64,000 nt of DNA from Sabulibacter ruber (GCF_017355955.1 NZ_JAFFID010000003.1:558001-622000), one strand, 5' to 3'; counted from the first letter of the stretch, positions 24,786 through 34,695 are shown. Made by a program: numbers and translations. The notes: generated by a model from the sequence alone, not told the origin.

Positions 24786-26651
24786 ATGCTTAAAAAATCC
24801 CTGGCGGCCCTGGCTTTTGCCGCTTCCCTGCATTTTCCCCTGCTGGCACAGAACAACCAGACACCAACGTACCGGTTCTCGGTTGATCTGGGCCAAGCGA
24901 AAGATGATAAATTGCAGGTGACCCTCCTTACCCCCAACTTCAAAGAAGACGAAGTTCTGTACCATTTGCCTAAAATGGTACCGGGCACCTATGCGGTCTA
25001 TGATTTCGGAAAGTTTGTTTCAACGTTCAAAGCCTTAGACAAAAAAGGCCGTGCCCTGCCGGTAGAGCGCCTGGACCAGAATACCTGGAAGATCAAGAAA
25101 GCAGATAAACTGGCCCGCCTTGAGTACCTGGTAGATGACACCTGGGACACGCCAAAGAAAGAAGACATCGTGTTTGAGCCCGCCGCCACAGACATTGAGG
25201 AAGGCAAGGTGTTCCTGATCAACACCCACGGGTTCTTTGGGTACTTCGCCAACATGACCAAGGCCCCGTACCAGATCACCATTAACAAACCGCAGGATTT
25301 CTACGGCGCCACAGCGCTTAGAGCCGCCAGTTCAACGCCTACCTCAGACACGTACCTGCTGCAGAACTACAATGACCTGGTAGATGCGCCCATGCTCTAC
25401 AGCCGCCCAGACACGGCCATGCTCAAAGTAGGCAACGCCGATGTGCTGATCTCTACTTACGCGGCCGGTGGCGGAGCCCGCTCCAAAAACCTGGCCGAGA
25501 ACATCAGAACCATACTGGAGGCGCAGAAGAACTACCTGGGCGGAACCTTGCCGGTAGACAAATACGCGTTCCTGATTTACATTGACAACAAACCAAACCG
25601 TACGGGAGCCTACGGCGCGCTGGAGCATTCTTACTCATCTGTGTATTATTTCCCGGAGATGCCACCGCCCATGCTGGCTGAGCAGGTCCGGAACATCTCG
25701 GCCCACGAGTTCTTCCATATTGTGACGCCGCTCAACATCCACTCTGAGGAGATCGGGAACTTTGACTTCAGCAACCCTAAGATGTCTAAGCACCTCTGGA
25801 TGTACGAGGGTGTTACCGAATACTTTGCGCACCACGTGCAGGTAAATCAACGCTTGATTGAACTGCCGGACTTCCTGACCGAGATCAGAAACAAGATCAT
25901 TGCCTCGCAGCAGCAGTACAACGATGCCCTGGCGTTCACTGAGCTGAGCCTGGGTGCCCTGGACAAGCACGAGAAAGAGTACGGCAACGTGTACCAGAAA
26001 GGCGCCCTCATTGGCATGGCTCTGGACATCAGGCTGCGGGAGCTTTCCGGTGGCAAGTACGGCATCCGGAACATGATGAAGGACCTTAGCCAGACCTACG
26101 GCAAAGACAAGTCGTTCAAAGACGAGGAGCTGTTTGACAAAATCACGTCGTTGACCTACCCCCAGATCCGGGATTTCTTCAGCAGATACGTGGAAGGAAC
26201 CGAGCGTCTGCCCTATGCCGAGCTTTTCAGGAAAGTGGGCATCACCTACCAGCCATCGGGTACCATGAAACGCCTGTCGCTGGGGAAACCTACCCTGGGG
26301 TATGACCAGGCCTCGGGGCACTTGATTGTAGCCAGCACCGAGAACCTGAACGCCTTCGGGAAGCAGTTGGGCTGGAAAGCCGGTGACCAGATCTGGCAAA
26401 TCAACGGCGAAGACCTGAACCTGCGCAACGCCACAGAACTGTTCAACAAACACGTAATCAACGGCAAAGAAGGCAGCCAGCTTACCGTTACCGTGGGGCG
26501 CAAAGACGCCAATAGCACCGTGAAACCCGTAGAACTGAAAGCGAAGTTGGTAGCCTCAGACGAAACGGTGTCTCACCTGCTCACCCCAGACCCCAATGCC
26601 ACGCCAGAGCAACTTGCCTTAAGACAGGCCTGGTTGTATTCTAACCTGTAA
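24786..26651 (+). CDS. Secreted M61-family peptidase with PDZ domain
   Basis: A 621-residue peptidase of the glycyl-aminopeptidase family M61. It has a signal peptide (1-21, ending PLLAQ), an N-terminal beta domain (about 30-180), and a thermolysin-like catalytic domain with zinc motif HEFFH (307-311) and E344 in MYEGVTEYFAHH as probable third ligand. A C-terminal PDZ domain (about 500-580) includes LGWKAGDQIWQING. It is expected in the periplasm, perhaps trimming peptides together with the M1 enzyme encoded at 2.7 kb. TAACTTTC about 40 bp upstream resembles a -7 box. It ends at an IPE-type terminator. Confidence 0.93.
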   Translation: MLKKSLAALAFAASLHFPLLAQNNQTPTYRFSVDLGQAKDDKLQVTLLTPNFKEDEVLYHLPKMVPGTYAVYDFGKFVSTFKALDKKGRALPVERLDQNTWKIKKADKLARLEYLVDDTWDTPKKEDIVFEPAATDIEEGKVFLINTHGFFGYFANMTKAPYQITINKPQDFYGATALRAASSTPTSDTYLLQNYNDLVDAPMLYSRPDTAMLKVGNADVLISTYAAGGGARSKNLAENIRTILEAQKNYLGGTLPVDKYAFLIYIDNKPNRTGAYGALEHSYSSVYYFPEMPPPMLAEQVRNISAHEFFHIVTPLNIHSEEIGNFDFSNPKMSKHLWMYEGVTEYFAHHVQVNQRLIELPDFLTEIRNKIIASQQQYNDALAFTELSLGALDKHEKEYGNVYQKGALIGMALDIRLRELSGGKYGIRNMMKDLSQTYGKDKSFKDEELFDKITSLTYPQIRDFFSRYVEGTERLPYAELFRKVGITYQPSGTMKRLSLGKPTLGYDQASGHLIVASTENLNAFGKQLGWKAGDQIWQINGEDLNLRNATELFNKHVINGKEGSQLTVTVGRKDANSTVKPVELKAKLVASDETVSHLLTPDPNATPEQLALRQAWLYSNL

Positions 26652-26670
26652 TTGGTTTCTAGAACCTGTC

Positions 26671-26722
26671 ACCCGTTTTAGGGCTGTTTCTCAGGAAATG
26701 GCTCTGAAACGGGTTTTTCTTT
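26671..26722 (+). terminator. IPE-type terminator of the M61 gene (copy 11)
   Basis: ACCCGTTTTAGGGCTGTTTC and GGAAATGGCTCTGAAACGGGT pair over most of their length (second arm 26694-26714). A TTTTTCTTTTT tail follows. Confidence 0.85.
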
Positions 26723-26769
26723 TTAAGTTCACCCATATAAAATTCAGGCTTGCAATTAGAATCAGAACA

Positions 26770-27318
26770 ATGGAATACCACCTTGATTGGCTGCTGGAGA
26801 AATACGAAGCAGGCGATTCTCTGAAATACATTTTCTTTTGGGGGCAGAAAGGTGCCATTAACCAGCCCGTTGGTAAACACTGCTTCAGCCAATGGTATGT
26901 GGCTCCGTTCAAGGTAGACGGAATTGAGTATAAAACCACCGAGCACTGGATGATGGCGCATAAAGCTCTGCTGTTTGAGGACGTAGAAACCTATGAATCC
27001 ATTATCTCTTGTGCTTCACCCGGCGAGGCAAAGGAATTAGGCAGAATGGTCAAAAACTTTGACCAGGAGGTTTGGGAGGAGAACAGGTTTGAGATTGTGA
27101 AGGAAGGCAACCTGCATAAGTTCAGCCAGCACCCAGCCCTGAAAGAATACCTGCTGTCTACCAAATCCAGAATACTGGTGGAAGCCAGCCCGGTAGACTT
27201 CATTTGGGGCATTGGCCTGCCTAAGGATTATGGCCAGATTGAAAACCCTTATCACTGGCGAGGGTTAAACTTATTGGGTTTCGCGCTGATGGAAGTACGT
27301 AATTTCAGCTTATCCTAA
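26770..27318 (+). CDS. NADAR/YbiA-family protein
   Basis: A 182-residue cytoplasmic protein of the NADAR (DUF1768, YbiA-like) family. FFWGQKG, FSQWYVAPFKVDGIEYKTTEHWMM (only part quoted: EYKTTEHWMMAHKALLF) and WGIGLPKDYG are the conserved blocks. Characterised members hydrolyse N-glycosidic bonds of riboflavin-pathway intermediates or remove ADP-ribose from guanine bases. Which applies here cannot be told. The ATG at 26770 is chosen because the upstream in-frame extension to 26698 lies in the previous gene's terminator. There are no partner genes of an antiphage-type NADAR operon nearby. Confidence 0.9.
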   Translation: MEYHLDWLLEKYEAGDSLKYIFFWGQKGAINQPVGKHCFSQWYVAPFKVDGIEYKTTEHWMMAHKALLFEDVETYESIISCASPGEAKELGRMVKNFDQEVWEENRFEIVKEGNLHKFSQHPALKEYLLSTKSRILVEASPVDFIWGIGLPKDYGQIENPYHWRGLNLLGFALMEVRNFSLS

Positions 27319-27589
27319 GCCGGCAACCTTTGGAGTTACGCGTTCTCACTTTTCCTCTTTTTCTTACAAAAGAGCCTGTATTCAGAATCAACTCTGAAGC
27401 AGAATACCCAAGCGGTGCAGAATTACGGGTCTGCCAGGTGCCTGAAACTATTTTTTGCACTATCTTTAAGACTATCTCCTTCGTCTGCCCAATACGCTTA
27501 TCTGAATAGTACCAAGACATTTATAAGTACTATCAAGAAAAACATATTGGCGGTTCAGGCGTTATGTTTCAAATCTGATAACAGCAAGC

Positions 27590-29938
27590 GTGCATCCTCA
27601 TACCAGACATAGTGAGCTTCCGCGGCCGTTCGCCTGGCCTTTCACTCTTTTCTTTTTGTTCATCCTGTCCCTGGCTCTGCCGGCTGAGGCCCAGAACCGG
27701 GTCACGCTAACGGGCACGCTGCGGTCTGCCGCCAGTGGAGAGCCTTTGATTGGGGCCAGTGTTTCGGTGGCGGGTACCACCACGGGAGTTGAAACCGACG
27801 TGAACGGGGCTTACATGCTGAGAGTGGCGGCCGGTACCCACCAAATCCAGTTTTCCTACCTGGGCTTTGAAACGCTCACCCGCGAGATCACCCTCAAAAA
27901 GAACACCCGCCTGAACGTGCAGTTACAGGAAACCACCAACAGGCTGAACGAGGTAGTGGTAGAATCGCAGCGGAATTCCTTCCAGGAGCGCCTGACCACG
28001 CCGCAGATGAGCATGGAAACCCTTACCACCCGCGAGGCAAAGCTGTTGCCTGCCTTGTTTGGTGAGGTGGACATCATTAAAACCCTGCAGTTGAAACCCG
28101 GTATCCAGTCTGGTGGCGAGGGCAGCAGCGGTCTTTTTGTGCGGGGCGGTAGCAATGACCAGAACCTGGTGTTGCTAGACGATGCCCTGGTGTACAACCC
28201 CAGCCACTTGTTCGGGTTTTTCAGTGTGTTCAACCCAGACGCGGTGCGCGGCGTGGAACTGTACAAAGGCGGTTTTCCGGCGCAGTTCGGGGGCAGGCTG
28301 TCCAGCGTTTTAGACGTGAAATTGCGGGAAGGCAACCGAAACGAAAACGACGTGAGCGGCGGTGTAGGGCTCATTGCCTCGCGGCTTACCCTGGAGGGAC
28401 CCATTCAGAAAGGGAAATCTTCTTACCTGGTATCGGGGCGGCGCACCTACGTGGATGTTTTCACCCGCATGATCAACAAAGCCAAGGAAAGCGACCCAGA
28501 CTGGAGCCCCATCCCCGACTATTACTTCTATGATTTCAACGCCAAAGCCAGCTTTGACCTGAGCGAGAATGACAGGCTGTTCATCAGCGGGTACTATGGC
28601 CGCGATTTCTTCAAGTTCTATGACGAGAACTTTGATTTCAATTTCAACTGGGGCAACCGGGTGGCCTCGGCCCGCTGGATGCACCAGTTCTCGCCGCGTT
28701 TCTTTGTGAACACCACGTTTTCGGCGTCAAATTATGAATACCAGATCAAAAACGAACTGGACATCTACACCTTCAACCTGACCTCCAACATCACCGATCT
28801 CACGGCTAAAACAGACTTTGAGTACATTACCTCAGAAAAGCACCACCTGCGGTTTGGGGCTGCCGTAACCGATCACCGTTTTGTGGTGGGCCGCATAGAA
28901 GCCAACAGCCAGGATGGATCTGTGAATGTGGGAACCGGCAATACGTACCGCGGCCAGGAATACGGCGTGTACGCCTCAGATGACTGGACCCTCAGCCCGG
29001 TGTTTACGGTAAGCTACGGCCTGCGCCTGTCTGGCTTCCTGAACAGCGGCAAGAACTTTCTGGGCCTGGAGCCCCGGGCCGCGGCCAGCTACCGGTTCTC
29101 AGAGTCGCTCACCCTCAAGGGCAACTTCACCCGCATGTACCAGTACGTGCACCTGATCTCCAACTCCGGGGCCTCCCTGCCTACCGATATCTGGTATCCG
29201 TCTACGCCCGGGGTGAATCCGCAGCGTTCAGACCAGTTCGCCTTAGGCCTTACTAAACTCATCAAAGACAAGTACCTGCTGAGCACCGAGGCTTATTACA
29301 AAAAGATGACCCGCCAATTAGATTTGCGGGACGGGGCCGAGATTTTCGCCAATACGGAACTGGAAAAGGAATTTGTGTTTGGTACCGGCGACAGCTACGG
29401 CCAGGAATTCTACGTGGAGAAGAAAGACGGCAAAACCACCGGCTGGATTGGCTACACGCTTTCCTGGAGCAACCGCACCTTCCCAGACATTAATAACGGG
29501 AAAACCTTCCCTACCCGCTTTGACCGCCGGCATGACTTATCGGTGGTGGCCATCCATCAGCTCAATAAGCGCATCAACGCCACCGCCACGTTTGTGTACG
29601 GTACCGGAAACGCCTATTCTTTGCCGGTTCAGCGGTTCATTTTCCAGGATGTGGAAGGCGAAGACTATACGGTTATTCCGGTGTATCCAGAACGAAATTC
29701 TTTCCGGTTGGCAGCCTACCACCGCTTGGATCTGGGCTTGGTATACAAGCTTCGGCCTAAGCGCGGCAGCTCAGACTTAACGTTCAGCGTGTATAACGTG
29801 TACAACCGCCGTAACCCGTACTTCGTGTTCTTTGAAACCATCCGGGACGAAGAATCTGACCAGATCACCGGCTTTGTGGCTAAACAGGTGTCTTTGTTCC
29901 CGGTTATTCCTTCGGTGACATATAACTTCAAATTCTAA
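27590..29938 (+). CDS. TonB-dependent receptor with carboxypeptidase-like N-domain
   Basis: A 782-residue outer-membrane receptor. A signal peptide (1-35, ending LPAEAQ) is followed by a CarboxypepD-reg-like domain (38-115; GTLRSAASGEPLIGASVSV), a plug domain (about 130-235; GLFVRGGSNDQNLVLLDDAL) and a 22-strand-type barrel to the C-terminus (VTYNFKF). The start is GTG at 27590: upstream in frame is a stop at 27524, and no ATG lies before the signal sequence. Its stop overlaps the next gene's start by one base. With the DUF4249 partner it forms a known Bacteroidota uptake pair. The ligand is unknown. Confidence 0.93.
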   Translation: MHPHTRHSELPRPFAWPFTLFFLFILSLALPAEAQNRVTLTGTLRSAASGEPLIGASVSVAGTTTGVETDVNGAYMLRVAAGTHQIQFSYLGFETLTREITLKKNTRLNVQLQETTNRLNEVVVESQRNSFQERLTTPQMSMETLTTREAKLLPALFGEVDIIKTLQLKPGIQSGGEGSSGLFVRGGSNDQNLVLLDDALVYNPSHLFGFFSVFNPDAVRGVELYKGGFPAQFGGRLSSVLDVKLREGNRNENDVSGGVGLIASRLTLEGPIQKGKSSYLVSGRRTYVDVFTRMINKAKESDPDWSPIPDYYFYDFNAKASFDLSENDRLFISGYYGRDFFKFYDENFDFNFNWGNRVASARWMHQFSPRFFVNTTFSASNYEYQIKNELDIYTFNLTSNITDLTAKTDFEYITSEKHHLRFGAAVTDHRFVVGRIEANSQDGSVNVGTGNTYRGQEYGVYASDDWTLSPVFTVSYGLRLSGFLNSGKNFLGLEPRAAASYRFSESLTLKGNFTRMYQYVHLISNSGASLPTDIWYPSTPGVNPQRSDQFALGLTKLIKDKYLLSTEAYYKKMTRQLDLRDGAEIFANTELEKEFVFGTGDSYGQEFYVEKKDGKTTGWIGYTLSWSNRTFPDINNGKTFPTRFDRRHDLSVVAIHQLNKRINATATFVYGTGNAYSLPVQRFIFQDVEGEDYTVIPVYPERNSFRLAAYHRLDLGLVYKLRPKRGSSDLTFSVYNVYNRRNPYFVFFETIRDEESDQITGFVAKQVSLFPVIPSVTYNFKF

Positions 29939-30777
29939 TGCCCATTCATAAAGTACTTTCCAAGCCTTTGATGCTGTTGCTCCTGCTGGGGGCCATGGTT
30001 TCTTCCTGTGACATGGAGCAGGAAATTGAGGTGGAACTGCCCACTATTCCTCCGCAATTGGTGGTGGAGTGCTACCTGGAAGACGGCAAGCCTTACCGGT
30101 TGGCCCTGTCAGAGTCGGCGGGATACTTTTCGCCGCCAGAGGCTCCTATTGTGACGGGCGCCACCGTGACCATCACCAAGAACAATGAAACGCCTATTGT
30201 CTTAAAGGACAGCGTAGTGGTAGACGAGGAAAACGAGAAGGTGTACACCCATTACAACCGCACCAACGTGAGCACCAAACCCGGCGATGTTTTCACCCTG
30301 GTGATTACCGACACCAAAGGCCGCCGGCTCACCGGCACCACCACTGTTTTGAAAACCGTTCCGTTTGACAGTGTTGGCTATAAATTCAACGACAAGCCCG
30401 AGGAAAACCAGGAAGCCTACCTCATGGCCCGCTGGCAGGATGATGCCAGCGTCAGAAACTTTTACCGCCTGTTGGCCCACAAAAAAGACAGCGTGGGCGT
30501 TGACAGCCAATTAGATGCCGAGGTAAACGACCGCCTGCGCAACGGGCAGAAAATCACCTACACCACCACCTACCGCTTTGACCGCGGCGATACATTAACC
30601 CTCAAACTCTACCACGTTGATGAAGCGTACTATAACTTTATCTCCAGCGTAGAAGATGCCCGCCGCGCAAACGGAAACCCGTTTGCCCAACCTGTCACTA
30701 TTAAGTCTACCGTGGTGGGAGGTTTTGGGGTTTTCACGCATTTGAACTACGCCCCCAAAGAACTTATCATTAAGTAA
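29938..30777 (+). CDS. DUF4249 family outer-membrane lipoprotein
   Basis: A 279-residue lipoprotein. The lipobox is in LLLLLGAMVSSC (C24), followed by DMEQEIEVELPTIPPQLVVE and repeated beta-rich segments typical of DUF4249. The start codon overlaps the receptor stop (TAATG), so the two are made together. DUF4249 proteins occur next to CarboxypepD/TonB receptors and presumably cap or feed the barrel from the surface, comparable to SusD-type partners. That function is inferred from genomic pairing. Confidence 0.9.
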   Translation: MPIHKVLSKPLMLLLLLGAMVSSCDMEQEIEVELPTIPPQLVVECYLEDGKPYRLALSESAGYFSPPEAPIVTGATVTITKNNETPIVLKDSVVVDEENEKVYTHYNRTNVSTKPGDVFTLVITDTKGRRLTGTTTVLKTVPFDSVGYKFNDKPEENQEAYLMARWQDDASVRNFYRLLAHKKDSVGVDSQLDAEVNDRLRNGQKITYTTTYRFDRGDTLTLKLYHVDEAYYNFISSVEDARRANGNPFAQPVTIKSTVVGGFGVFTHLNYAPKELIIK

Positions 30778-30828
30778 GGTCTGGTTTTGTTTCAGGCCTG
30801 TTTTCCAGAATTCAGGCCAGATTCAGAG
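30778..30828. repeat. IPE palindromic element, copy 12
   Basis: TCTGGTTTTGTTTCAGGCCT / GAATTCAGGCCAGATTCAGA. It is immediately after the DUF4249 stop and just before a strong terminator. Confidence 0.55.
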
Positions 30829-30836
30829 CTATGCCT

Positions 30837-30882
30837 AAAAAGCCTGTGCCCCGGAAAATACTTCCGGGGCACAGGCTTTTTT
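30837..30882. terminator. Bidirectional terminator
   Basis: AAAAAGCCTGTGCCCCGGAA pairs with TTCCGGGGCACAGGCTTTTT around AATAC. It serves the DUF4249 gene (plus) and the purine nucleoside phosphorylase gene (minus). Confidence 0.95.
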
Positions 30883-30902
30883 ATCTTCTTTCGTTAAACT
30901 AC

Positions 30903-31718
30903 CTATTGGCGCTTGATCAGTTCTTTGATCAATAAGGTCATGTTAGGCTCTGCTTTGGCGGCCGCGTCCAGGATGTCTTTCAACACTACTTTCTTGATCT
31001 TGCCGGGCACACACAGATCGGTGATCACGGAAACCGCGAAAACGGGCAGGTTCATGTGTACGGCGGCAATCACCTCGGGTACGGTGCTCATGCCCACGGC
31101 ATCGGCACCAATGATTCTGATGTAGTGGTACTCGGCTTTGGTTTCCAGCATGGGGCCGGGCACGCTGGCGTACACGCCGGTGCGCACGTTCAAACCATGC
31201 TGGCTGGAAATCTCCAGCGCCTGCTCAATCATTTGCTCGTCATACGGCTCGCTCATATCCGGGAAGCGCGGCCCCAGTTCATCCAGGTTTTTCCCGATGA
31301 GCGGATTGGTAGGCTGCAGGTTAATGTGATCTGTGATCACCATCAGTTCAGAGGTATTGAACTCAGGATCCAGACCGCCGGCGGCATTAGAAACAAACAG
31401 CTTCTGCACGCCCAACAGCTTCATCACCCTGATGGGGAATACCACCTGTTCCATGGAATAGCCCTCATAGTAGTGGAAGCGGCCCTGCATGACCACCACC
31501 TTACGGCCACCTAGCTCCCCAAAAATCAGCTTGCCTGAGTGGCTCTCCACGGTAGAAACCGGGAAATGCGGAATGTCTGAATAGTTCAGGCTATAGGCGA
31601 TCTGGAGGTCTTGCACCAGGGCACCCAGGCCGGTACCCAGTACAATCCCGAAATCTGGGGTATAGGAATTTATTTGTTCACGGATGTAGGCGGAGGCTTC
31701 TTGCAGGGTTTGCATCAT
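30903..31718 (-). CDS. punA: Purine nucleoside phosphorylase, trimeric class
   Basis: A 271-residue enzyme splitting inosine and guanosine with phosphate to base and ribose-1-phosphate. Conserved segments are GIVLGTGLG (phosphate loop), HSGKLIFG, QGRFHYYEGY, VSNAAGGLD, VPGPMLETKAEY and VGMSTVPEVIAA. These place it in the trimeric PNP-I class rather than the hexameric DeoD class. Two adjacent ATG codons (31718, 31715) are possible starts. It has its own transcription unit, ending at the bidirectional terminator. An IPE copy lies in its upstream region. Confidence 0.95.
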   Translation of the reverse strand: MMQTLQEASAYIREQINSYTPDFGIVLGTGLGALVQDLQIAYSLNYSDIPHFPVSTVESHSGKLIFGELGGRKVVVMQGRFHYYEGYSMEQVVFPIRVMKLLGVQKLFVSNAAGGLDPEFNTSELMVITDHINLQPTNPLIGKNLDELGPRFPDMSEPYDEQMIEQALEISSQHGLNVRTGVYASVPGPMLETKAEYHYIRIIGADAVGMSTVPEVIAAVHMNLPVFAVSVITDLCVPGKIKKVVLKDILDAAAKAEPNMTLLIKELIKRQ

Positions 31719-31737
31719 GATGGTTTCTGTTAAATAC

Positions 31738-31777
31738 GGTTTTCAGGCCTGTTGTACGGAAATCAACCCAAAAACAG
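31738..31777. repeat. IPE palindromic element, copy 13
   Basis: GGTTTTCAGGCCTGTTGTAC / GGAAATCAACCCAAAAACA, about 20 bp upstream of the purine nucleoside phosphorylase start, between it and the sppA terminator. Confidence 0.5.
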
Positions 31778-31847
31778 GGTACCCGAAGGCGGCCCCAAGG
31801 TCGGAAAAAATCAGCAAAAGCGGGAAAGTGCTGTGGGCTAAAACAAA

Positions 31848-31873
31848 AAAGGACTGCCGTGGGGCAGTCCTTC
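31848..31873 (-). terminator. Terminator of sppA
   Basis: AAGGACTGCC/GGCAGTCCTT with loop GTGG. On the minus strand the stem is followed by TTTTTGTTTT. Confidence 0.9.
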
Positions 31874-31895
31874 CGGAAATACGCTTTTGATGTGT

Positions 31896-33665
31896 TTACT
31901 GAATATCCAATTCAAATGGCAGACGCGCCTGGATTCCCTGCAACTGCATAAGGCGGTTGTACTGCTGGTAATACGGGAACAGATCGCCCAGTTCCTGGCG
32001 CAGCGTGTAGGTTTTCATCTGGGTCTGGGTATCTGAAAGCAGTTCTTCCATGAACGTTTTCTGGGCCGGCAGCTGGCGCAGGCGGTAATCGCCTTCCTTG
32101 AGTTTCGCTCTTTTAGCGGCAAGGGCAATGGCATCTTCCATGCCGCCCAGCACGTCTACCAGGCCGCGCTGCTTGGCCTCAATACCAGACCACACTCTAC
32201 CCGAGGCTATTTTCTTCAGTTCGGCTAATGGCATTCTTCTGGATTTAGCGGCTTTGGTGGTAAAGTCCTCATAGATACGCTCCACCTCGCGTTGGATGTG
32301 CATTTTCTCGTACGGCGTCATGGCTCTGGTCACCGATGGGATATCAGAGAACTTACCGGTTTTCACGCGGTCTGTGGTAATGCCCAGTTTGTTTTTCAGG
32401 AAGTTCTCAGAGTTTACCATCATGCCAAAGACGCCAATGCTACCGGTAATGGTGTTAGGGTGCGCCACAATGGTATCGCAGGCCATGGCAATGTAGTACC
32501 CCCCAGAAGCTGCCACATCAGACATGGAGGCAATAATGGGTTTTACTTTCTTGGTGAGCATGACTTCGCGCCAGATCACATCTGAGGCCAGCGAGCTGCC
32601 GCCTGGGGAGTTGATGCGAAGTACCACGGCTTTCACGTTCTTATCCAGACGGGCCTTACGGATGGCTTCTGACATGCTTTGGCCGCCAATGGTTTCGTTG
32701 TCGCCTTTGCCGGTCACAATGTCGCCGGTGGCGTAGATCACGGCAATTTTGTTTGAGGAAGAACCTTCTTTTTTCTCTGGGTCTGCGGCTTTGCGGTACG
32801 TGCCCAGGTTCACCAGTTTCAGTTCTTTGTCTTTCTTCACGCCGGTTTTGCTCTTCATGAAGTCATTGGCTTCGTCAAAGTATCCCAGGTGGGTAACAAT
32901 GCCTAAGCGCAGCGCATCCTGGGCATTATGCACCAGCATAGAGTCAGACACGTTCTTGAGGTAGGCAAAATCCTTCTTGCGGGCAGTGGCAATGTTCTTG
33001 AGCATGAAGTCATTAATAGAGTTCAGGAACGATTGGGTTTGCTCCCGGCTAGGATCACTCATTTTGTCCAGGATGAAGGGCTCAACCGCGCTCTTATACT
33101 CTCCTACCTTGAAGATATACGGCTGCAGATCCAGCTTCTCCAACGCTCCTTTGAAGAACATCACCTCAGAACTGAGGCCGTTCAGTTCCAGCGTTCCCTG
33201 CGGATTCAGGTAAAACCGATCGGCTACCGAGGCCAGGTAATACGACTTCTCAGTGCAGAACTCACTGTACGCTACCACAAATTTCTTAGACTTCTTGAAA
33301 TCCAGCAGCGCATCGCGGATTTCCTCCACCGAGGCCATCCCGGCTTGCAGGTAATCCAGGTTCAGGAAAATCCCTTTGATGTTGTCATCGGCTTTGGCCT
33401 TCCGGATGGAGGCTTTGATTTCATCCAACCCTATTCCCTGCTCCCCGAACATCCCGCCGAAACCAAGCTCTGAGAACGGATCACGCGGCGAACGCTCTAC
33501 TACCGGCTGGCTCAGTTTGATTTCCAGCACAGAACCCTCGGCAATGGTGACGGTATCCTCCGATGAAACCGCCGCGGCTATCCCTAACAAAATCAGGAAG
33601 CCCACCACTGAAAATACAATCAGGCCCACCACGGTGGCCAGTACGAACTTAAAAAATTGACGCAT
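31896..33665 (-). CDS. sppA: Signal peptide peptidase SppA, 67-kDa type
   Basis: A 589-residue membrane serine protease that clears leftover signal peptides. One N-terminal transmembrane helix (about 8-33) anchors two tandem S49 domains. The catalytic dyad is visible: K191 in GEYKSAVEPF and nucleophile S387 in DVAASGGYYIA, the spacing of the double-domain (E. coli type) enzyme. INSPGGSSLASDVIW and GSIGVFGM are further conserved blocks. The gene is single, with a 281-bp divergent promoter region shared with the next gene and its own terminator. Confidence 0.95.
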   Translation of the reverse strand: MRQFFKFVLATVVGLIVFSVVGFLILLGIAAAVSSEDTVTIAEGSVLEIKLSQPVVERSPRDPFSELGFGGMFGEQGIGLDEIKASIRKAKADDNIKGIFLNLDYLQAGMASVEEIRDALLDFKKSKKFVVAYSEFCTEKSYYLASVADRFYLNPQGTLELNGLSSEVMFFKGALEKLDLQPYIFKVGEYKSAVEPFILDKMSDPSREQTQSFLNSINDFMLKNIATARKKDFAYLKNVSDSMLVHNAQDALRLGIVTHLGYFDEANDFMKSKTGVKKDKELKLVNLGTYRKAADPEKKEGSSSNKIAVIYATGDIVTGKGDNETIGGQSMSEAIRKARLDKNVKAVVLRINSPGGSSLASDVIWREVMLTKKVKPIIASMSDVAASGGYYIAMACDTIVAHPNTITGSIGVFGMMVNSENFLKNKLGITTDRVKTGKFSDIPSVTRAMTPYEKMHIQREVERIYEDFTTKAAKSRRMPLAELKKIASGRVWSGIEAKQRGLVDVLGGMEDAIALAAKRAKLKEGDYRLRQLPAQKTFMEELLSDTQTQMKTYTLRQELGDLFPYYQQYNRLMQLQGIQARLPFELDIQ

Positions 33666-33946
33666 AGATAATGTTAATCAAAACACAGCCTGGGCGTTTG
33701 CCAGCCCTGTTGGTACATTAGTCGTAATGTAGTGAGAATACTTACAATTAAACAAACTTCTTTGTCTTCTCTAACGCAGAACGGGTAGCGCACCCCAACC
33801 CGCCACATAACTTTTATTCCTGCTGCCGATTAGCACCTATTTCCTGGCTATTTTCCCATATTTACCTTTAAAACCGCGTTCTTGCTCAAAGACAAAGGTT
33901 TGCCAGAAAGATAGCCAAATGAAAAAGCTGCCGTATATAGGCTTAC

Positions 33947-34531
33947 ATGAATAAATGGATAGTATTAGCGCTCCTGGTTCTTGGTTCATTCACCGCCCCG
34001 GCGCAGCACAGGCGGAATCTTAACATTAAGTATTTTGGCCTGACGCTGCACCCCAAAGGAGATGACAACGCCGACCTGATGCCGCTGAACCCAGACGGCA
34101 AGGGCTACTTTGTGGTTAACGTAGGCGCCAGCGTGGGCTACGAGCAGTTCTTTGTACCGGATAAATTCTCCTTCAAAGCCATACAAGCCTTCTATGCCGA
34201 TTGCGCCATGCGGTTTGCCGGGTTCACTCATTTTGGCGTACGGGCCGTTATTTTCAACATTGGGCGGCACTCTTTAAACGGTGGCCTGGGCCCCACCCTG
34301 GTGTACCGCCGCAATTGGTCTGAGCTGGAAGGCTATAACCTGTCTACCTCCTTTTTTGGTGGCGACCCAGACGACAAATGGCAATACCGCATGATCTGGT
34401 ACGCCGGCGAATTTGAATACAACTACCAACTCTCTGACCGCGTGGACTTCTCCACCGCATTTGTGCCGGGCTATCCTAATATCATGAGCTTGTCTTTTGG
34501 GGTACGGTACTGGCTGAAAGAAAAAGAGTAA
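33947..34531 (+). CDS. Unknown exported protein, probable outer-membrane beta-barrel
   Basis: A 194-residue protein that I do not recognise. It has a signal peptide (1-19, ending TAPAQ). The mature part alternates short aromatic beta strands with turns (GYFVVNVGASVGYEQFF, RMIWYAGEFEYNYQL, MSLSFGVRYWLKEKE), and the C-terminal strand ends close to an aromatic. Small outer-membrane barrels of Bacteroidota look like this. It is divergent from sppA and followed by an IPE. No partner gene hints at its role. Confidence 0.75.
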   Translation: MNKWIVLALLVLGSFTAPAQHRRNLNIKYFGLTLHPKGDDNADLMPLNPDGKGYFVVNVGASVGYEQFFVPDKFSFKAIQAFYADCAMRFAGFTHFGVRAVIFNIGRHSLNGGLGPTLVYRRNWSELEGYNLSTSFFGGDPDDKWQYRMIWYAGEFEYNYQLSDRVDFSTAFVPGYPNIMSLSFGVRYWLKEKE

Positions 34532-34546
34532 CACCTTGTTCCTTTC

Positions 34547-34585
34547 TGTTTTCAGGTCTAATTCTGTTAAACAGGCATAAAAACA
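34547..34585. repeat. IPE palindromic element, copy 14
   Basis: TGTTTTCAGGTCTAATTCTG / TTAAACAGGCATAAAAACA, 16 bp after the barrel-protein stop codon. Confidence 0.55.
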
Positions 34586-34618
34586 CCGGGCATTTTCCGT
34601 ACGCTTTACCCGGCAAAA

Positions 34619-34650
34619 GAAACACCCCTTCTTTTAGTGAAGGGGTGCCT
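34619..34650 (-). terminator. Terminator of the GH1-RmlD fusion gene
   Basis: CACCCCTTC/GAAGGGGTG with a 7-nt loop. Downstream on the minus strand is TTTCTTTT. Confidence 0.8.
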
Positions 34651-34695
34651 CATCCGCGGGGGATATATACAAACGCTATTTTCTTGGGTACAAGC

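Noticed and set aside
24785..24990. Minus-strand open frames across the M61 leader
   Set aside because: They run through the intergenic IPE and the M61 signal peptide antisense. No supporting features.
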